DNA from: Algoriphagus pacificus
Lineage (GTDB): Bacteria > Bacteroidota > Bacteroidia > Cytophagales > Cyclobacteriaceae
Direction: 5' to 3'
Assembly: GCF_017254845.1 (NCBI RefSeq)
Contig: NZ_JAFKCU010000004.1
Location: 244,124 to 308,123, forward strand
Length of the DNA: 64,000 nt
The notes under the pieces are model-generated. The model did no database searches, was not told the DNA's origin, and worked only from the letters and a program-made list of their open reading frames with translations. Below, piece after piece: positions 52,099 through 60,353 of this stretch. The position numbers and the translations under genes were made by a program. The first letter of the stretch is position 1; every line of letters begins with the position of its first letter.

Positions 52099-53325
52099 TC
52101 AGGCTACTTGAAGTCTTTTGAACTTCGATTTATCAAACTTGTTTTGTGCATATTTTGCATCAATAATCAATTCTTTGATAGTATCATCAGATGGGATGTC
52201 ATACATCGCATCTGTAATGATTGCCTCGCAGATTGATCTTAAACCTCTTGCTCCTAAATTGTATTCCACTGCCTTTTCCACGATGAAGTCGATGGCACTT
52301 TCTTCAAACACCACGTTGACATCTTCCATGGCCAATAATTTGGAATATTGTTTAACCAAAGCATTTTTCGGCTCAGTCAAAATTCTCTTCAAAGAATCTT
52401 TATGAAGTGGATCCAAATGAGTCAAAACTGGTAGACGTCCGATTAATTCCGGGATCAATCCAAAGGCTTTTAAGTCTTGAGCCGTCACATATTGTAAAAG
52501 GTTTTCGCGATCAGCAACAGCACTTGCACTGGATTTTCCAAAACCCATCGGTTGGGTATTTAACCTTTTACCGATATGTCTGGCAATTCCATCAAAAGCT
52601 CCTCCGCAGATAAAGAGAATGTTCTCTGTATTTACAGCAATCATTTTCTGGTCAGGATGCTTTCTTCCTCCTTGAGGTGGTACGTTTACAACCGTTCCTT
52701 CCAATAATTTAAGCATTGCTTGCTGCACGCCTTCTCCACTTACATCTCTGGTAATGGATGGATTGTCAGATTTTCTGGCAATTTTATCCAATTCATCGAT
52801 GTAAACAATGCCTCGCTCAGCAGCTTCTACATTATAATCTGCAGCCTGAAGAAGTCTGGTAAGAATGCTTTCGACGTCTTCCCCTACATATCCTGCTTCG
52901 GTTAAAACCGTAGCATCTGCAATACAGAATGGAACTTCTAGGATTTTAGCTAGAGTTTTTGCCAAGTAGGTTTTACCGGTACCTGTGTCTCCGACCATGA
53001 TGATATTTGATTTTTCAATCTTCACATCATCATTTTCTATTTTTTGCGAAAGCCTCTTATAGTGATTGTAAACAGCCACTGTCAGGACTTTTTTAGCCTC
53101 ATTTTGACCAATGACAAATTCATCCAAGAAGCTGGTCAATTCCTTCGGCTTTTTAAGCTTGAATTTAGGTTTTGAGGCTTCTGTCTTTTTTGTTTTTTCT
53201 TCTTCGCCAAGAATCAAATGAGCTTGATCAATGCAGAAATTACAAATGTGGGCAGAAATGCCCGACACCATTAGATCTACATCTTTCTTATTTCTACCGC
53301 AAAACGAGCAGGTAACTTGAGCCAT
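52099..53325 (-). CDS. clpX: ATP-dependent Clp protease ATP-binding subunit ClpX
   Basis: ClpX unfolds tagged proteins and feeds them to ClpP in the cytoplasm. The 408-residue protein has the N-terminal zinc-binding domain with [10 protein letters not shown] and CNFC, the Walker A motif [15 protein letters not shown] at about 112-126, Walker [12 protein letters not shown], and sensor regions with [11 protein letters not shown] and [11 protein letters not shown]. The peptide-guiding loops ([15 protein letters not shown]) are also visible. It starts 3 nt downstream of clpP on the same strand and forms its operon. Confidence 0.97.
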   Translation of the reverse strand: MAQVTCSFCGRNKKDVDLMVSGISAHICNFCIDQAHLILGEEEKTKKTEASKPKFKLKKPKELTSFLDEFVIGQNEAKKVLTVAVYNHYKRLSQKIENDDVKIEKSNIIMVGDTGTGKTYLAKTLAKILEVPFCIADATVLTEAGYVGEDVESILTRLLQAADYNVEAAERGIVYIDELDKIARKSDNPSITRDVSGEGVQQAMLKLLEGTVVNVPPQGGRKHPDQKMIAVNTENILFICGGAFDGIARHIGKRLNTQPMGFGKSSASAVADRENLLQYVTAQDLKAFGLIPELIGRLPVLTHLDPLHKDSLKRILTEPKNALVKQYSKLLAMEDVNVVFEESAIDFIVEKAVEYNLGARGLRSICEAIITDAMYDIPSDDTIKELIIDAKYAQNKFDKSKFKRLQVA

Positions 53326-53328
53326 TAC

Positions 53329-54000
53329 TTAGGGTTTTTTAACTAATACTTCATCAATTAGGCCGTATTCTTTGGCCTCAGGCGCTTTCAACCAATAATC
53401 TCTGTCAGAGTCTCTTTCGATCTCTTCAAAAGTTTTACCAGTGTGATTTGCCAAAATCTGATATAATTCCTGTCTCATCGATAGGATCAATTTCAAGGAA
53501 ATCTCCATGTCTCTGGATTGGCCTTGCATGCCTCCAGAAGGCTGGTGAATCATCACTCTGGAATGTTTCAATGCAGATCTCTTGTCTTTGGCACCACCTG
53601 CTAGTAATACAGCTCCCATAGAAGCAGCAATACCTGTACAGATAGTAGCTACATCCGGACCAATGTACTGCATCGTGTCATAAATACCTAAACCGGCTGT
53701 CACAGAACCGCCTGGGCTATTAACATATAGCAACACATCCTTCTTAGAATCCACTGATTCCAAAAACAAAAGCTGTGCAACTATAATATTTGCAATGTGA
53801 TCATCGATGCCTGTTCCCAAAAAGATGATTCTGTCCATGATTAATCTGGAGAATACATCGATCTCTCTGAAATTTTGAGGACGCTCCTCAATGACTGACC
53901 GAGTCATGTTTTCAATATGCTGCGTATACTGGTCAAAAGCTGTACCGCTCACGCCTTGATTATGGATGGCGTATTTCCTGAATTCTTCTTTATTGATCAT
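53329..54000 (-). CDS. clpP: ATP-dependent Clp protease proteolytic subunit ClpP
   Basis: ClpP forms the tetradecameric chamber of the Clp protease. The 223-residue protein has the triad Ser127 in [12 protein letters not shown], His152 in VMIHQPSGG and Asp201 in RDSDRDYW. The frame is open to a TTG at 54024, but the ATG at 54000 ([16 protein letters not shown]) is preferred because the upstream bases hold the promoter -7 element. It carries an N-terminal extension of about 25 residues relative to E. coli mature ClpP, presumably processed. It is downstream of tig but separated by a terminator. Confidence 0.96.
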   Translation of the reverse strand: MINKEEFRKYAIHNQGVSGTAFDQYTQHIENMTRSVIEERPQNFREIDVFSRLIMDRIIFLGTGIDDHIANIIVAQLLFLESVDSKKDVLLYVNSPGGSVTAGLGIYDTMQYIGPDVATICTGIAASMGAVLLAGGAKDKRSALKHSRVMIHQPSGGMQGQSRDMEISLKLILSMRQELYQILANHTGKTFEEIERDSDRDYWLKAPEAKEYGLIDEVLVKKP

Positions 54001-54021
54001 GTTCGAGTTTGTTGTGGTAAA

Positions 54022-54029
54022 CAAAAATA
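54022..54029 (-). promoter_or_regulatory. -7 promoter element of clpPX, overlapping the tig terminator tail
   Basis: On the minus strand TATTTTTG matches TAnnTTTG, 21 nt before the clpP ATG, and its T run is also the T tract of the terminator at 54031-54057. No -33 element is evident. Confidence 0.4.
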
Positions 54030-54030
54030 A

Positions 54031-54057
54031 AAAAAGCCCTTAAATAAGGACTTTTTT
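54031..54057 (-). terminator. Terminator between tig and clpP
   Basis: On the minus strand AGTCCTTA/TAAGGGCT pairs over 8 bp (one G-U), flanked by A6 and a run of seven T. Confidence 0.75.
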
Positions 54058-54075
54058 ATGATATCAATAATCGAT

Positions 54076-55404
54076 TTACTTTTCTAAAAGTTCCTTGAAC
54101 TGGTCAATCGAGATTTCCTTTTCTTTTAAGTCAATGGTTTCCTGCACATAAGCCAAAACTTTATCATTTTGTACAGATGTCAACATGTTCATGTAATTCT
54201 GACCTTCTTCACCTTTTAGGTAGTTATCTACAAACATATCCATGCTGTCTTCCATCTGAGAACCTAATCCTGAAGAAGCAAATTGCTCACGGATCATTTC
54301 TTTGGTTTTAGCAATAACATCTTCATGCTCGGCTTGGATTTTATTCTCCGTAGCCAAGTGATTTGAAATTAGAGACCAAGTCAATTGCTTCGCATAAATT
54401 GGGAATTCCTTGTCCACATCTTCTTGCGTCACTTTGCCTTCGTTTGCTCTTAGCAACCACTCTTTCAAGAATTCTTCTGGCAATTCTACTTTCGCAGATT
54501 CAGTCAAAGTTTTCTTCAATTCTTCTTCTGTGAAAACTTTTGATTCTCTATCGTAATTACCTTGAAGGGTCTCTTTTACTTTAGCAACAAATTCTTCTTC
54601 AGTTTTAACCACGTCCGGGCCAAAGATTTTATCGAAGAACTCCTGGTTCATTTCAGCAGCTTCTGTTCTATTGATGTTTTTCACAGTAAACGTGATAGCA
54701 CCTTCAATACCAGCAGCTTCTTCTTCGCTTAAACCAAATGCTTCTTCCCACTGTCCTTTTTTCACATCTTTGGCATCAAATTCAACTATAGCTTCTTTGC
54801 TGATTCCAGTGAATTTGCCAGCAAGCTTTTTAGTGATTTTGCTCAAATCCAAAGACACAGTTTTAGTGAAACCGCTTTCAGTAGCATTTAGATCACCATA
54901 AATATGATCGCCTGCTTCACTTACTTCAGGGTTTGTGCTTTTACCTGATTGAGACTTTAGGTTTTCGATTGTTTCGTTGACAAGCTTGTCATCAACTTTA
55001 ATAGAGTACTTAGTTCCTTTAAATTTCTTATCTAAAGGAATGCTGATATTCTCAACAAATCCGATTTTATATTCAAAATCAAAATCTTTTTGAGTCTTCC
55101 AATCGATGGAATCATTCTCTTTTTCTACAGGAAGTGGCTCACCAAGAATCTTAAAAGTTTGCTCTTTTAGGTAAGAGTTAAGAGAATCTCCTAAAATAGT
55201 ATTGATTTCTTCTACCAAAACAGAAGTTCCGTACATGTTTTTCACCATGGAAACTGGAGCTTTTCCAGGTCTGAAACCTTTGATGTTCGCTTTCTTTGCG
55301 TAGTCCTTCAGTTTCGCATCTACCTTTGGTTGGTAATCTGCTTCGTTTAGTTTAATTTTAATTAAAGCTTGATTTGCTGAATGCTTGTCTAATGAGATTT
55401 CCAA
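54076..55404 (-). CDS. tig: Trigger factor
   Basis: Ribosome-bound chaperone and prolyl isomerase acting on nascent chains. The 442-residue length is normal. The N-terminal ribosome-binding domain has the signature ANIKGFRPGKAPVSMVKNMYG at residues 34-54, which contains the GFRPGK loop. A peptidyl-prolyl isomerase middle domain (about 150-240) is diverged, and the C-terminal helical chaperone domain ends in KEISIDQFKELLEK. It is upstream of clpP and clpX, the usual order, but with a terminator in between. A tRNA-Leu gene lies 92 bp upstream on the same strand. Confidence 0.93.
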   Translation of the reverse strand: MEISLDKHSANQALIKIKLNEADYQPKVDAKLKDYAKKANIKGFRPGKAPVSMVKNMYGTSVLVEEINTILGDSLNSYLKEQTFKILGEPLPVEKENDSIDWKTQKDFDFEYKIGFVENISIPLDKKFKGTKYSIKVDDKLVNETIENLKSQSGKSTNPEVSEAGDHIYGDLNATESGFTKTVSLDLSKITKKLAGKFTGISKEAIVEFDAKDVKKGQWEEAFGLSEEEAAGIEGAITFTVKNINRTEAAEMNQEFFDKIFGPDVVKTEEEFVAKVKETLQGNYDRESKVFTEEELKKTLTESAKVELPEEFLKEWLLRANEGKVTQEDVDKEFPIYAKQLTWSLISNHLATENKIQAEHEDVIAKTKEMIREQFASSGLGSQMEDSMDMFVDNYLKGEEGQNYMNMLTSVQNDKVLAYVQETIDLKEKEISIDQFKELLEK

Positions 55405-55436
55405 GGCGTTTGAATTTATAATGATGATTAACTAAA

Positions 55437-55486
55437 AACCCTCAATCTCCTTCCTGTTGTTAAAGACAGTAGAGTGATTGAGGGTT
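55437..55486 (-). terminator. Large hairpin between tRNA-Leu and tig
   Basis: An 11-bp stem AACCCTCAATC/GATTGAGGGTT encloses 28 nt, within which CTGT/ACAG may pair. On the minus strand it is followed by TTTTTAGTT. It separates the tRNA from tig by acting as terminator, complete or partial. Confidence 0.7.
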
Positions 55487-55495
55487 CGGTATTCG

Positions 55496-55577
55496 TGCGG
55501 ATAGAGGGACTCGAACCCCCATGCCTCGCGGCGCTAGATCCTAAGTCTAGTGCGTCTACCAATTTCGCCACATCCGC
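55496..55577 (-). tRNA. tRNA-Leu (anticodon UAG)
   Basis: On the minus strand the sequence folds as a class II tRNA with a 7-bp acceptor stem (GCGGATG/TATCCGC, last pair G-U), anticodon stem CTAGA/TCTAG around loop CTTAGGA, giving anticodon UAG for the CUN leucine codons, a long variable arm (about 55528-55515), and a T arm with GGTTCGAGTCC. The discriminator is A, as required for Leu. The 3' CCA is not encoded. It has its own consensus promoter upstream. Confidence 0.96.
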
Positions 55578-55637
55578 AAATGGATCAAACAGGAGAGGAA
55601 ATCATTGAATTTTCATTCCGTTTCCTGATTGTGGATG

Positions 55638-55667
55638 CAAAGGTAAATAGTAATTTTCAAAATGCAA
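55638..55667 (-). promoter_or_regulatory. Promoter of tRNA-Leu
   Basis: On the minus strand TTG (55665-55667), 19 nt, TACCTTTG (55638-55645): a full consensus Bacteroidota promoter. The transcript would begin about 55 nt before the tRNA. Confidence 0.7.
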
Positions 55668-55742
55668 CAACTCTTGAAAAAAAATTAAAAGAATTAGGGA
55701 AGTAAAATCACAGATTACATTTTTGAAGTAAAATAGCCCTGT

Positions 55743-57959
55743 ATGATCCAAGTGGACGTAGAAGAAGAAAGAAAAGAAATACTCAAACGCTATCGTAGGC
55801 TTTTGAAACAGGCAAAGCCTGTGCTCAAAGACGGCGATGCAAAATTGATAAAAAAGGCGTTTAACGTCTCACTGGAAGCTCATAAAGAAATGAGGCGAAA
55901 ATCCGGTGAACCCTACATCTATCATCCACTGGAAGTTGCCCTCGTTTGTGTAGAAGAAATTGGTCTTGGTACCACTTCTATCGTTGCTGCATTACTCCAT
56001 GATGTGGTGGAAGATACAGAATGGGAATTAGAGGATATTGAAAGGGAGTTTGGTCATAAAGTAATGACCATCATTGATGGGCTCACAAAGATCTCTGGGG
56101 TATTTGATTACGGAAGTTCCCAGCAAGCTGAAAACTTCCGTAAAATGCTGCTTACCCTTTCTGATGATGTTAGGGTGATTTTGATCAAACTTGCCGATCG
56201 TCTGAATAACATGAGGACGCTAGCAAGTATGCCACGGCATAAGCAATTAAAGATCGCATCAGAAACGATGTATCTCTATGCTCCTCTTGCTCATAGGCTG
56301 GGACTATACACTATTAAGTCAGAGTTAGAGGATCTATATTTAAAGTATACCGACTCTGAGACCTATTTGAAGATTGTCCAGAAGATCAATGAATCTAAAT
56401 CTGCGAGAAATAAGTTTATCAAATCATTTGTCCAGCCGATTGAAGATGAATTGATCAGACAAAAATTTGATTTTGTCATCAAGGGAAGACCTAAATCTGT
56501 TTATTCCATTTATAGTAAAATGAAGAAGCAGGGGATTCCATTTGAGGAAGTCTATGACCTCTTTGCTATACGGATTATTTTAGAAAGTGATCTTGAAAAT
56601 GAAAAGGCAGATTGCTGGCAGGTATATTCTATTGTAACTGATTTTTATCGTCCGAATCCAGACCGATTGAGAGATTGGATCAGTACCTCTCGCTCAAATG
56701 GATACGAATCACTCCATACTACAGTAATGAGTAATACGGGCCAATGGGTAGAAGTACAGATTCGTACAAGTAGAATGGATGAAATAGCCGAGCGTGGTTA
56801 TGCTGCTCATTGGAAGTATAAAGAGAAAGACAGTAGTAAAACTCCAACAGGATTGGATGACTGGATCACACAAGTACGCGGCTTGCTTGAATCAAATGAT
56901 GGTTCTGCAATTGAGTTTATGGATGATTTCCGAGGAAATTTATTCCATGAAGAAGTCTTTGTTTTTACTCCGAAGGGAGATTTGAAGGTGTTGCCTTTTG
57001 GCTCTACTGCTCTTGATTTTGCTTTTGAAATCCATACCGAAATCGGAGCGAAATGTATAGGAGCAAAGGTTAATCAAAAACTGGTTCCAATTTCCCATAA
57101 ATTAAAAAATGGCGATCAAGTTGAAATCTTAACCTCCAACAAGCAAAAACCTACGGAAGACTGGCTTAACAATGTAGTCACTTCCCGGGCCAAGGCTAAA
57201 ATCAAAGATGCACTCCGCGAGGAAAAGAAATCTGCGATCTTGGATGGAAAAGAAATTGTGCAGCGGAAATTGAAGCAGATGAAGATGGACTTTAATTCCG
57301 AAATCGTTGAAAAACTCCGGGCATATTTTGAGCTTAAAACTGCCAATGAATTTTATTATCGAGTTGGAAAGGGAGTTATTGATCCAACTACAATCAAATC
57401 CTTTAAAGAGTTTAGAGCGAATCAAAAATTAAAGAGTAAGGCGATCCAGGAGAAAGTAAAAGATGAAACTACTTTTACTAAAGAAATAAAAAGCCTGAAA
57501 GGCCCCGACCACGATCAGCTTTTGATCGGAGAGGATATGGATGTGGTGGACTACATTCTGGCCAAATGCTGTAATCCAATTCCTGGAGATGATGTTTTTG
57601 GTTTTGTTACGGTAAATGAAGGAATTAAAATCCACCGTACTTCTTGCCCTAACGCTCTGGAACTTTTATCCAATCACGGCAATAGAGTCATCAAGGCTCG
57701 GTGGACTAGTCAAAAAGAAATTGCATTCCTTGCTGGCCTCAGAATCATTGGCACAGATAGAGTTGGATTGATTAATGATGTGACAAAAGTGATTTCGAAT
57801 GAACTGAAAGTAAATATGAGATCCATCACTGTGGATTCTGACGCAGGGATTTTTGAAGGAACGATTAAGTTGTATGTACACAGCACAGAGCATTTGGATC
57901 AATTGATGAAAAATCTATCTCAAGTGGAAGGAATTCATAAGGTTTCAAGGTTTGATTGA
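55743..57959 (+). CDS. Bifunctional (p)ppGpp synthetase/hydrolase, RelA/SpoT family
   Basis: This enzyme makes and degrades the alarmone (p)ppGpp in response to starvation. The 738-residue long-RSH has all domains: HD hydrolase (about 40-190) with His61 in YHPLEVAL and His86-Asp87 in LLHDVVEDTEW, so hydrolase is expected to be active; synthetase (about 245-370) with GRPKSVYSIYSKMKKQG and YDLFAIRIIL; TGS domain (about 400-465) with VFVFTPKGDLKVLPFGSTALDFAFEIH; a helical/zinc-finger region with CCNPIPGDDV near 608; and a C-terminal ACT domain (about 660-738). It is followed 54 nt later by a Fur-family gene. Confidence 0.96.
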   Translation: MIQVDVEEERKEILKRYRRLLKQAKPVLKDGDAKLIKKAFNVSLEAHKEMRRKSGEPYIYHPLEVALVCVEEIGLGTTSIVAALLHDVVEDTEWELEDIEREFGHKVMTIIDGLTKISGVFDYGSSQQAENFRKMLLTLSDDVRVILIKLADRLNNMRTLASMPRHKQLKIASETMYLYAPLAHRLGLYTIKSELEDLYLKYTDSETYLKIVQKINESKSARNKFIKSFVQPIEDELIRQKFDFVIKGRPKSVYSIYSKMKKQGIPFEEVYDLFAIRIILESDLENEKADCWQVYSIVTDFYRPNPDRLRDWISTSRSNGYESLHTTVMSNTGQWVEVQIRTSRMDEIAERGYAAHWKYKEKDSSKTPTGLDDWITQVRGLLESNDGSAIEFMDDFRGNLFHEEVFVFTPKGDLKVLPFGSTALDFAFEIHTEIGAKCIGAKVNQKLVPISHKLKNGDQVEILTSNKQKPTEDWLNNVVTSRAKAKIKDALREEKKSAILDGKEIVQRKLKQMKMDFNSEIVEKLRAYFELKTANEFYYRVGKGVIDPTTIKSFKEFRANQKLKSKAIQEKVKDETTFTKEIKSLKGPDHDQLLIGEDMDVVDYILAKCCNPIPGDDVFGFVTVNEGIKIHRTSCPNALELLSNHGNRVIKARWTSQKEIAFLAGLRIIGTDRVGLINDVTKVISNELKVNMRSITVDSDAGIFEGTIKLYVHSTEHLDQLMKNLSQVEGIHKVSRFD

Positions 57960-57963
57960 TCAA

Positions 57964-57997
57964 TTGAATCTTTTCTGACAGACAAAAGTTATATTTG
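57964..57997 (+). promoter_or_regulatory. Promoter of the Fur-family gene
   Basis: TTG (57964-57966), 23 nt, TATATTTG (57990-57997), matching TTG-N17-23-TAnnTTTG. The transcript would start about 10 nt before the ATG. Confidence 0.55.
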
Positions 57998-58013
57998 AAA
58001 AAAATAGCTCAAA

Positions 58014-58481
58014 ATGCCTTTGAATACCACGCATTTCGAAGAGGTCAAAAAGATATTTACTGCTTATCTGGAAAATCAAAAACTCCGAAAGACACCGGAG
58101 AGATATGCCATCCTCGAAGAAATTTATACCCGAACCGGACATTTTGATGTAGAGTCACTTTACATCAGCATGAAGAATAAAAATTATAGAGTCAGTAGAG
58201 CCACTGTTTATAACACCTTGGATTTGCTTGTCGAATGTGATTTGGTTACCAAACATCAATTTGGGAAGAACCTGGCACAGTTTGAAAAGTCCTATGGATA
58301 CAAGCAGCACGATCACTTGATCTGTGTTGAATGTAATAAGGTGCTTGAATTTTGTGATCCACGTATCCAAAACATCCAAAATACCGTTGGGGATATCTTG
58401 GATTTCAATGTGCTTCATCATTCCTTGATTTTGTACGGAAATTGCAATAAGACCAATTGCGAAAACAAAAAAGCTGACTAA
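58014..58481 (+). CDS. Fur-family metalloregulator
   Basis: A 155-residue winged-helix repressor that uses a metal cofactor to bind DNA. The N-terminal part has RKTPERYAILEEIYTRTGHFDVESLY and the recognition helix region VSRATVYNTLDLLVE. The C-terminal dimer part has two Cys pairs, CVEC (about 104-107) and GNCNKTNC (about 143-150), which form the structural zinc site. Metal-sensing His residues (HQF, QHDH) are present. Whether it senses iron (Fur), peroxide (PerR) or zinc (Zur) cannot be decided; relatives in Bacteroidota are variable. It has its own promoter, and the STAS gene follows with no gap. Confidence 0.93.
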   Translation: MPLNTTHFEEVKKIFTAYLENQKLRKTPERYAILEEIYTRTGHFDVESLYISMKNKNYRVSRATVYNTLDLLVECDLVTKHQFGKNLAQFEKSYGYKQHDHLICVECNKVLEFCDPRIQNIQNTVGDILDFNVLHHSLILYGNCNKTNCENKKAD

Positions 58482-58829
58482 ATGAAACTGACTTATAATA
58501 CCAAAAAAGACGAGCTCGCTCAATATCTATTTATTCAAGGTGATTTAATCGGAGATGAAGTAGGACCAAAACTTGTTGAAGTTGTATCTGATGCTGTATT
58601 GGAAGGAATCAGAACTTTCGTAGTTGACTTGAGCGAGGTGCGCTACATATCTTCGAGCGGGATTGGTTTATTGATTACCATGCTTACCAAAATGAGAAAT
58701 GTAGGAGGCGAGGTTTATCTGACTTCCCCGTCTGAGCATGTCAAAAAGTTATTAATCATCACCAAACTCAATAATATTTTTACGGTTTTTGATTCGATAG
58801 ATGCTTTTAAGGCAGAATTGAGTAAATAA
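58482..58829 (+). CDS. STAS-domain anti-anti-sigma factor-like protein
   Basis: A 115-residue single STAS domain. The conserved phosphorylatable serine lies in VRYISSSGIGLLI (Ser57-59), preceded by FVVDLSEV, as in SpoIIAA/RsbV-type antagonists that bind an anti-sigma kinase. The stop of the Fur gene and this ATG are adjacent, so they are co-transcribed, which is unusual. No partner anti-sigma kinase is in the window. It may take part in partner switching or simply in protein interaction; the sequence does not decide. Confidence 0.87.
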   Translation: MKLTYNTKKDELAQYLFIQGDLIGDEVGPKLVEVVSDAVLEGIRTFVVDLSEVRYISSSGIGLLITMLTKMRNVGGEVYLTSPSEHVKKLLIITKLNNIFTVFDSIDAFKAELSK

Positions 58830-58866
58830 ATAAGTTCAAAACAGGGTTGGTGATACAAGGAGCGAG

Positions 58867-58971
58867 ATGAGTGAAAAAGTCCTCGAGAATAATAAATTGA
58901 GTCTAACTCTTGGTTTTCTTTCGGCTTATCGCAAATTTCACGCCTCAAAAAGTATTAGCATAAACGATTAG
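58867..58971 (+). CDS. Possible 34-aa small protein between STAS and purA genes
   Basis: An ATG-started frame of 34 codons, beginning MSEKVLENNKLSLTLGFLSA and ending 12 nt before the purA ATG. It has some charge and a short hydrophobic segment. A frame of this length is expected fairly often by chance at this base composition and no family is recognised, so this is a weak candidate only. Confidence 0.15.
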   Translation: MSEKVLENNKLSLTLGFLSAYRKFHASKSISIND

Positions 58972-58983
58972 ACCTCTCATCAA

Positions 58984-60255
58984 ATGAAGATGGATGTACT
59001 TCTGGGGCTCCAGTGGGGAGACGAAGGTAAAGGAAAAGTAGTAGACGTTCTCGCGCCTCAATATGAAATAGTAGCTCGATTCCAAGGTGGACCAAATGCT
59101 GGCCATACCTTAGAATTTGATGGAATCAAGCACGTTTTGCATCAAATCCCATCAGGAATTTTCCGCACTCAGATTTTAAATATTATCGGTAACGGTGTTG
59201 TACTTGATCCGATCGTCCTTAAAAAGGAAATCGATGGATTGGGTAAATTCAATATCGATTACAGAAAGAATCTGGTGATCTCTAAAAAAGCCACCATCAT
59301 CATTCCTTCTCATAAATTATTAGATGCAGCTTACGAGCAATCTAAGGGAGACAAGAAGATTGGTTCTACTTTGAAGGGAATTGGGCCAACTTATCAGGAT
59401 AAAATCGGAAGATCAGCCTTGAGAGTTGGAGATATTTTAAGCCCTGATTTTAAAGACAAATACAATACACTCGTAGAGAAACATAAGACGACCCTATCTT
59501 TTTATAATTATCCAATTGATGCTTTGGCAGAAATGGAAGGTCAGTTTTTCGAAGCAATCGAATTTTTCAAAACTTTAAATTTGATTGATAGTGAGTATGT
59601 GGTCAATGATGCTTTTGCTGCAAACAAAAAGATCTTAGCAGAAGGAGCCCAAGGTTCTTTATTAGATGTAGATTTTGGATCATATCCATTTGTGACAAGC
59701 AGCAGTACCATGACAGCTGGAGCTTGTACTGGATTAGGAGTTGCTCCTTCAAGAATTGGAGAAGTCTTCGGTATTTTCAAAGCTTATTGCACCAGAGTGG
59801 GCAGTGGACCATTTCCAACTGAATTATTTGATCAGACAGGTGAAGATATGAGGAAGGAAGGAAATGAATTTGGAAGCACCACAGGAAGACCAAGAAGATG
59901 CGGTTGGTTGGATCTTCCAGCACTTCGATATTCTATCATGATCAATGGAGTGACTCAGTTATTTATGATGAAAGCTGATGTCTTGAATATTTTTGAAAAC
60001 ATTGAGGTTTGTACTCAATACGAACTTCCAAATGGAGAAAAAATAGACCGATTAAGTTTTGAAATATCTGAACTGGATGTGAAACCAGTTTATAAAACAA
60101 TGAAAGGATGGAATTGCTCATTGGCTAATATTGATAGCTATGAGAAGTTTCCTGCTGAATTGAAAGCTTATGTAAGTTATCTCGAAGATGAGTTAAACGT
60201 TCCTATCAAATTAGTATCGGTTGGGCCAGACAGAAATCAAACGATTCTTCGGTAA
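58984..60255 (+). CDS. purA: Adenylosuccinate synthetase
   Basis: PurA catalyses the first committed step from IMP to AMP, using GTP and aspartate. The 423-residue enzyme begins MKMDVLLGLQWGDEGKGK with the GTP-binding P-loop and catalytic Asp, followed by GPNAGHTLEFDG (IMP and catalytic His), GSTLKGIGPTYQDK, the QGSLLDVDFGSYPFVTSS motif near 220 and TTGRPRRCGWLD near 300. An alternative ATG two codons later gives MDVLLGLQ; the annotated ATG is kept. A terminator follows. It is probably transcribed separately from the STAS gene. Confidence 0.97.
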   Translation: MKMDVLLGLQWGDEGKGKVVDVLAPQYEIVARFQGGPNAGHTLEFDGIKHVLHQIPSGIFRTQILNIIGNGVVLDPIVLKKEIDGLGKFNIDYRKNLVISKKATIIIPSHKLLDAAYEQSKGDKKIGSTLKGIGPTYQDKIGRSALRVGDILSPDFKDKYNTLVEKHKTTLSFYNYPIDALAEMEGQFFEAIEFFKTLNLIDSEYVVNDAFAANKKILAEGAQGSLLDVDFGSYPFVTSSSTMTAGACTGLGVAPSRIGEVFGIFKAYCTRVGSGPFPTELFDQTGEDMRKEGNEFGSTTGRPRRCGWLDLPALRYSIMINGVTQLFMMKADVLNIFENIEVCTQYELPNGEKIDRLSFEISELDVKPVYKTMKGWNCSLANIDSYEKFPAELKAYVSYLEDELNVPIKLVSVGPDRNQTILR

Positions 60256-60274
60256 CCGATCAAACCATAAATTT

Positions 60275-60306
60275 AGCCTTCGTACGAAAGTCCGGAGGCT
60301 TTTTTA
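60275..60306 (+). terminator. Terminator of purA
   Basis: The stem AGCCTTCG/CGGAGGCT (8 bp, one G-U) is followed by TTTTTTATTT. Confidence 0.8.
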
Positions 60307-60353
60307 TTTCTATGCTTTTAATCCCTTAATTTAGAAATACTAAAACTCGTATT

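Noticed and set aside
53329-54024. clpP start at the TTG 54024
   Set aside because: The ATG at 54000 is present and the region upstream holds the -7 promoter element.
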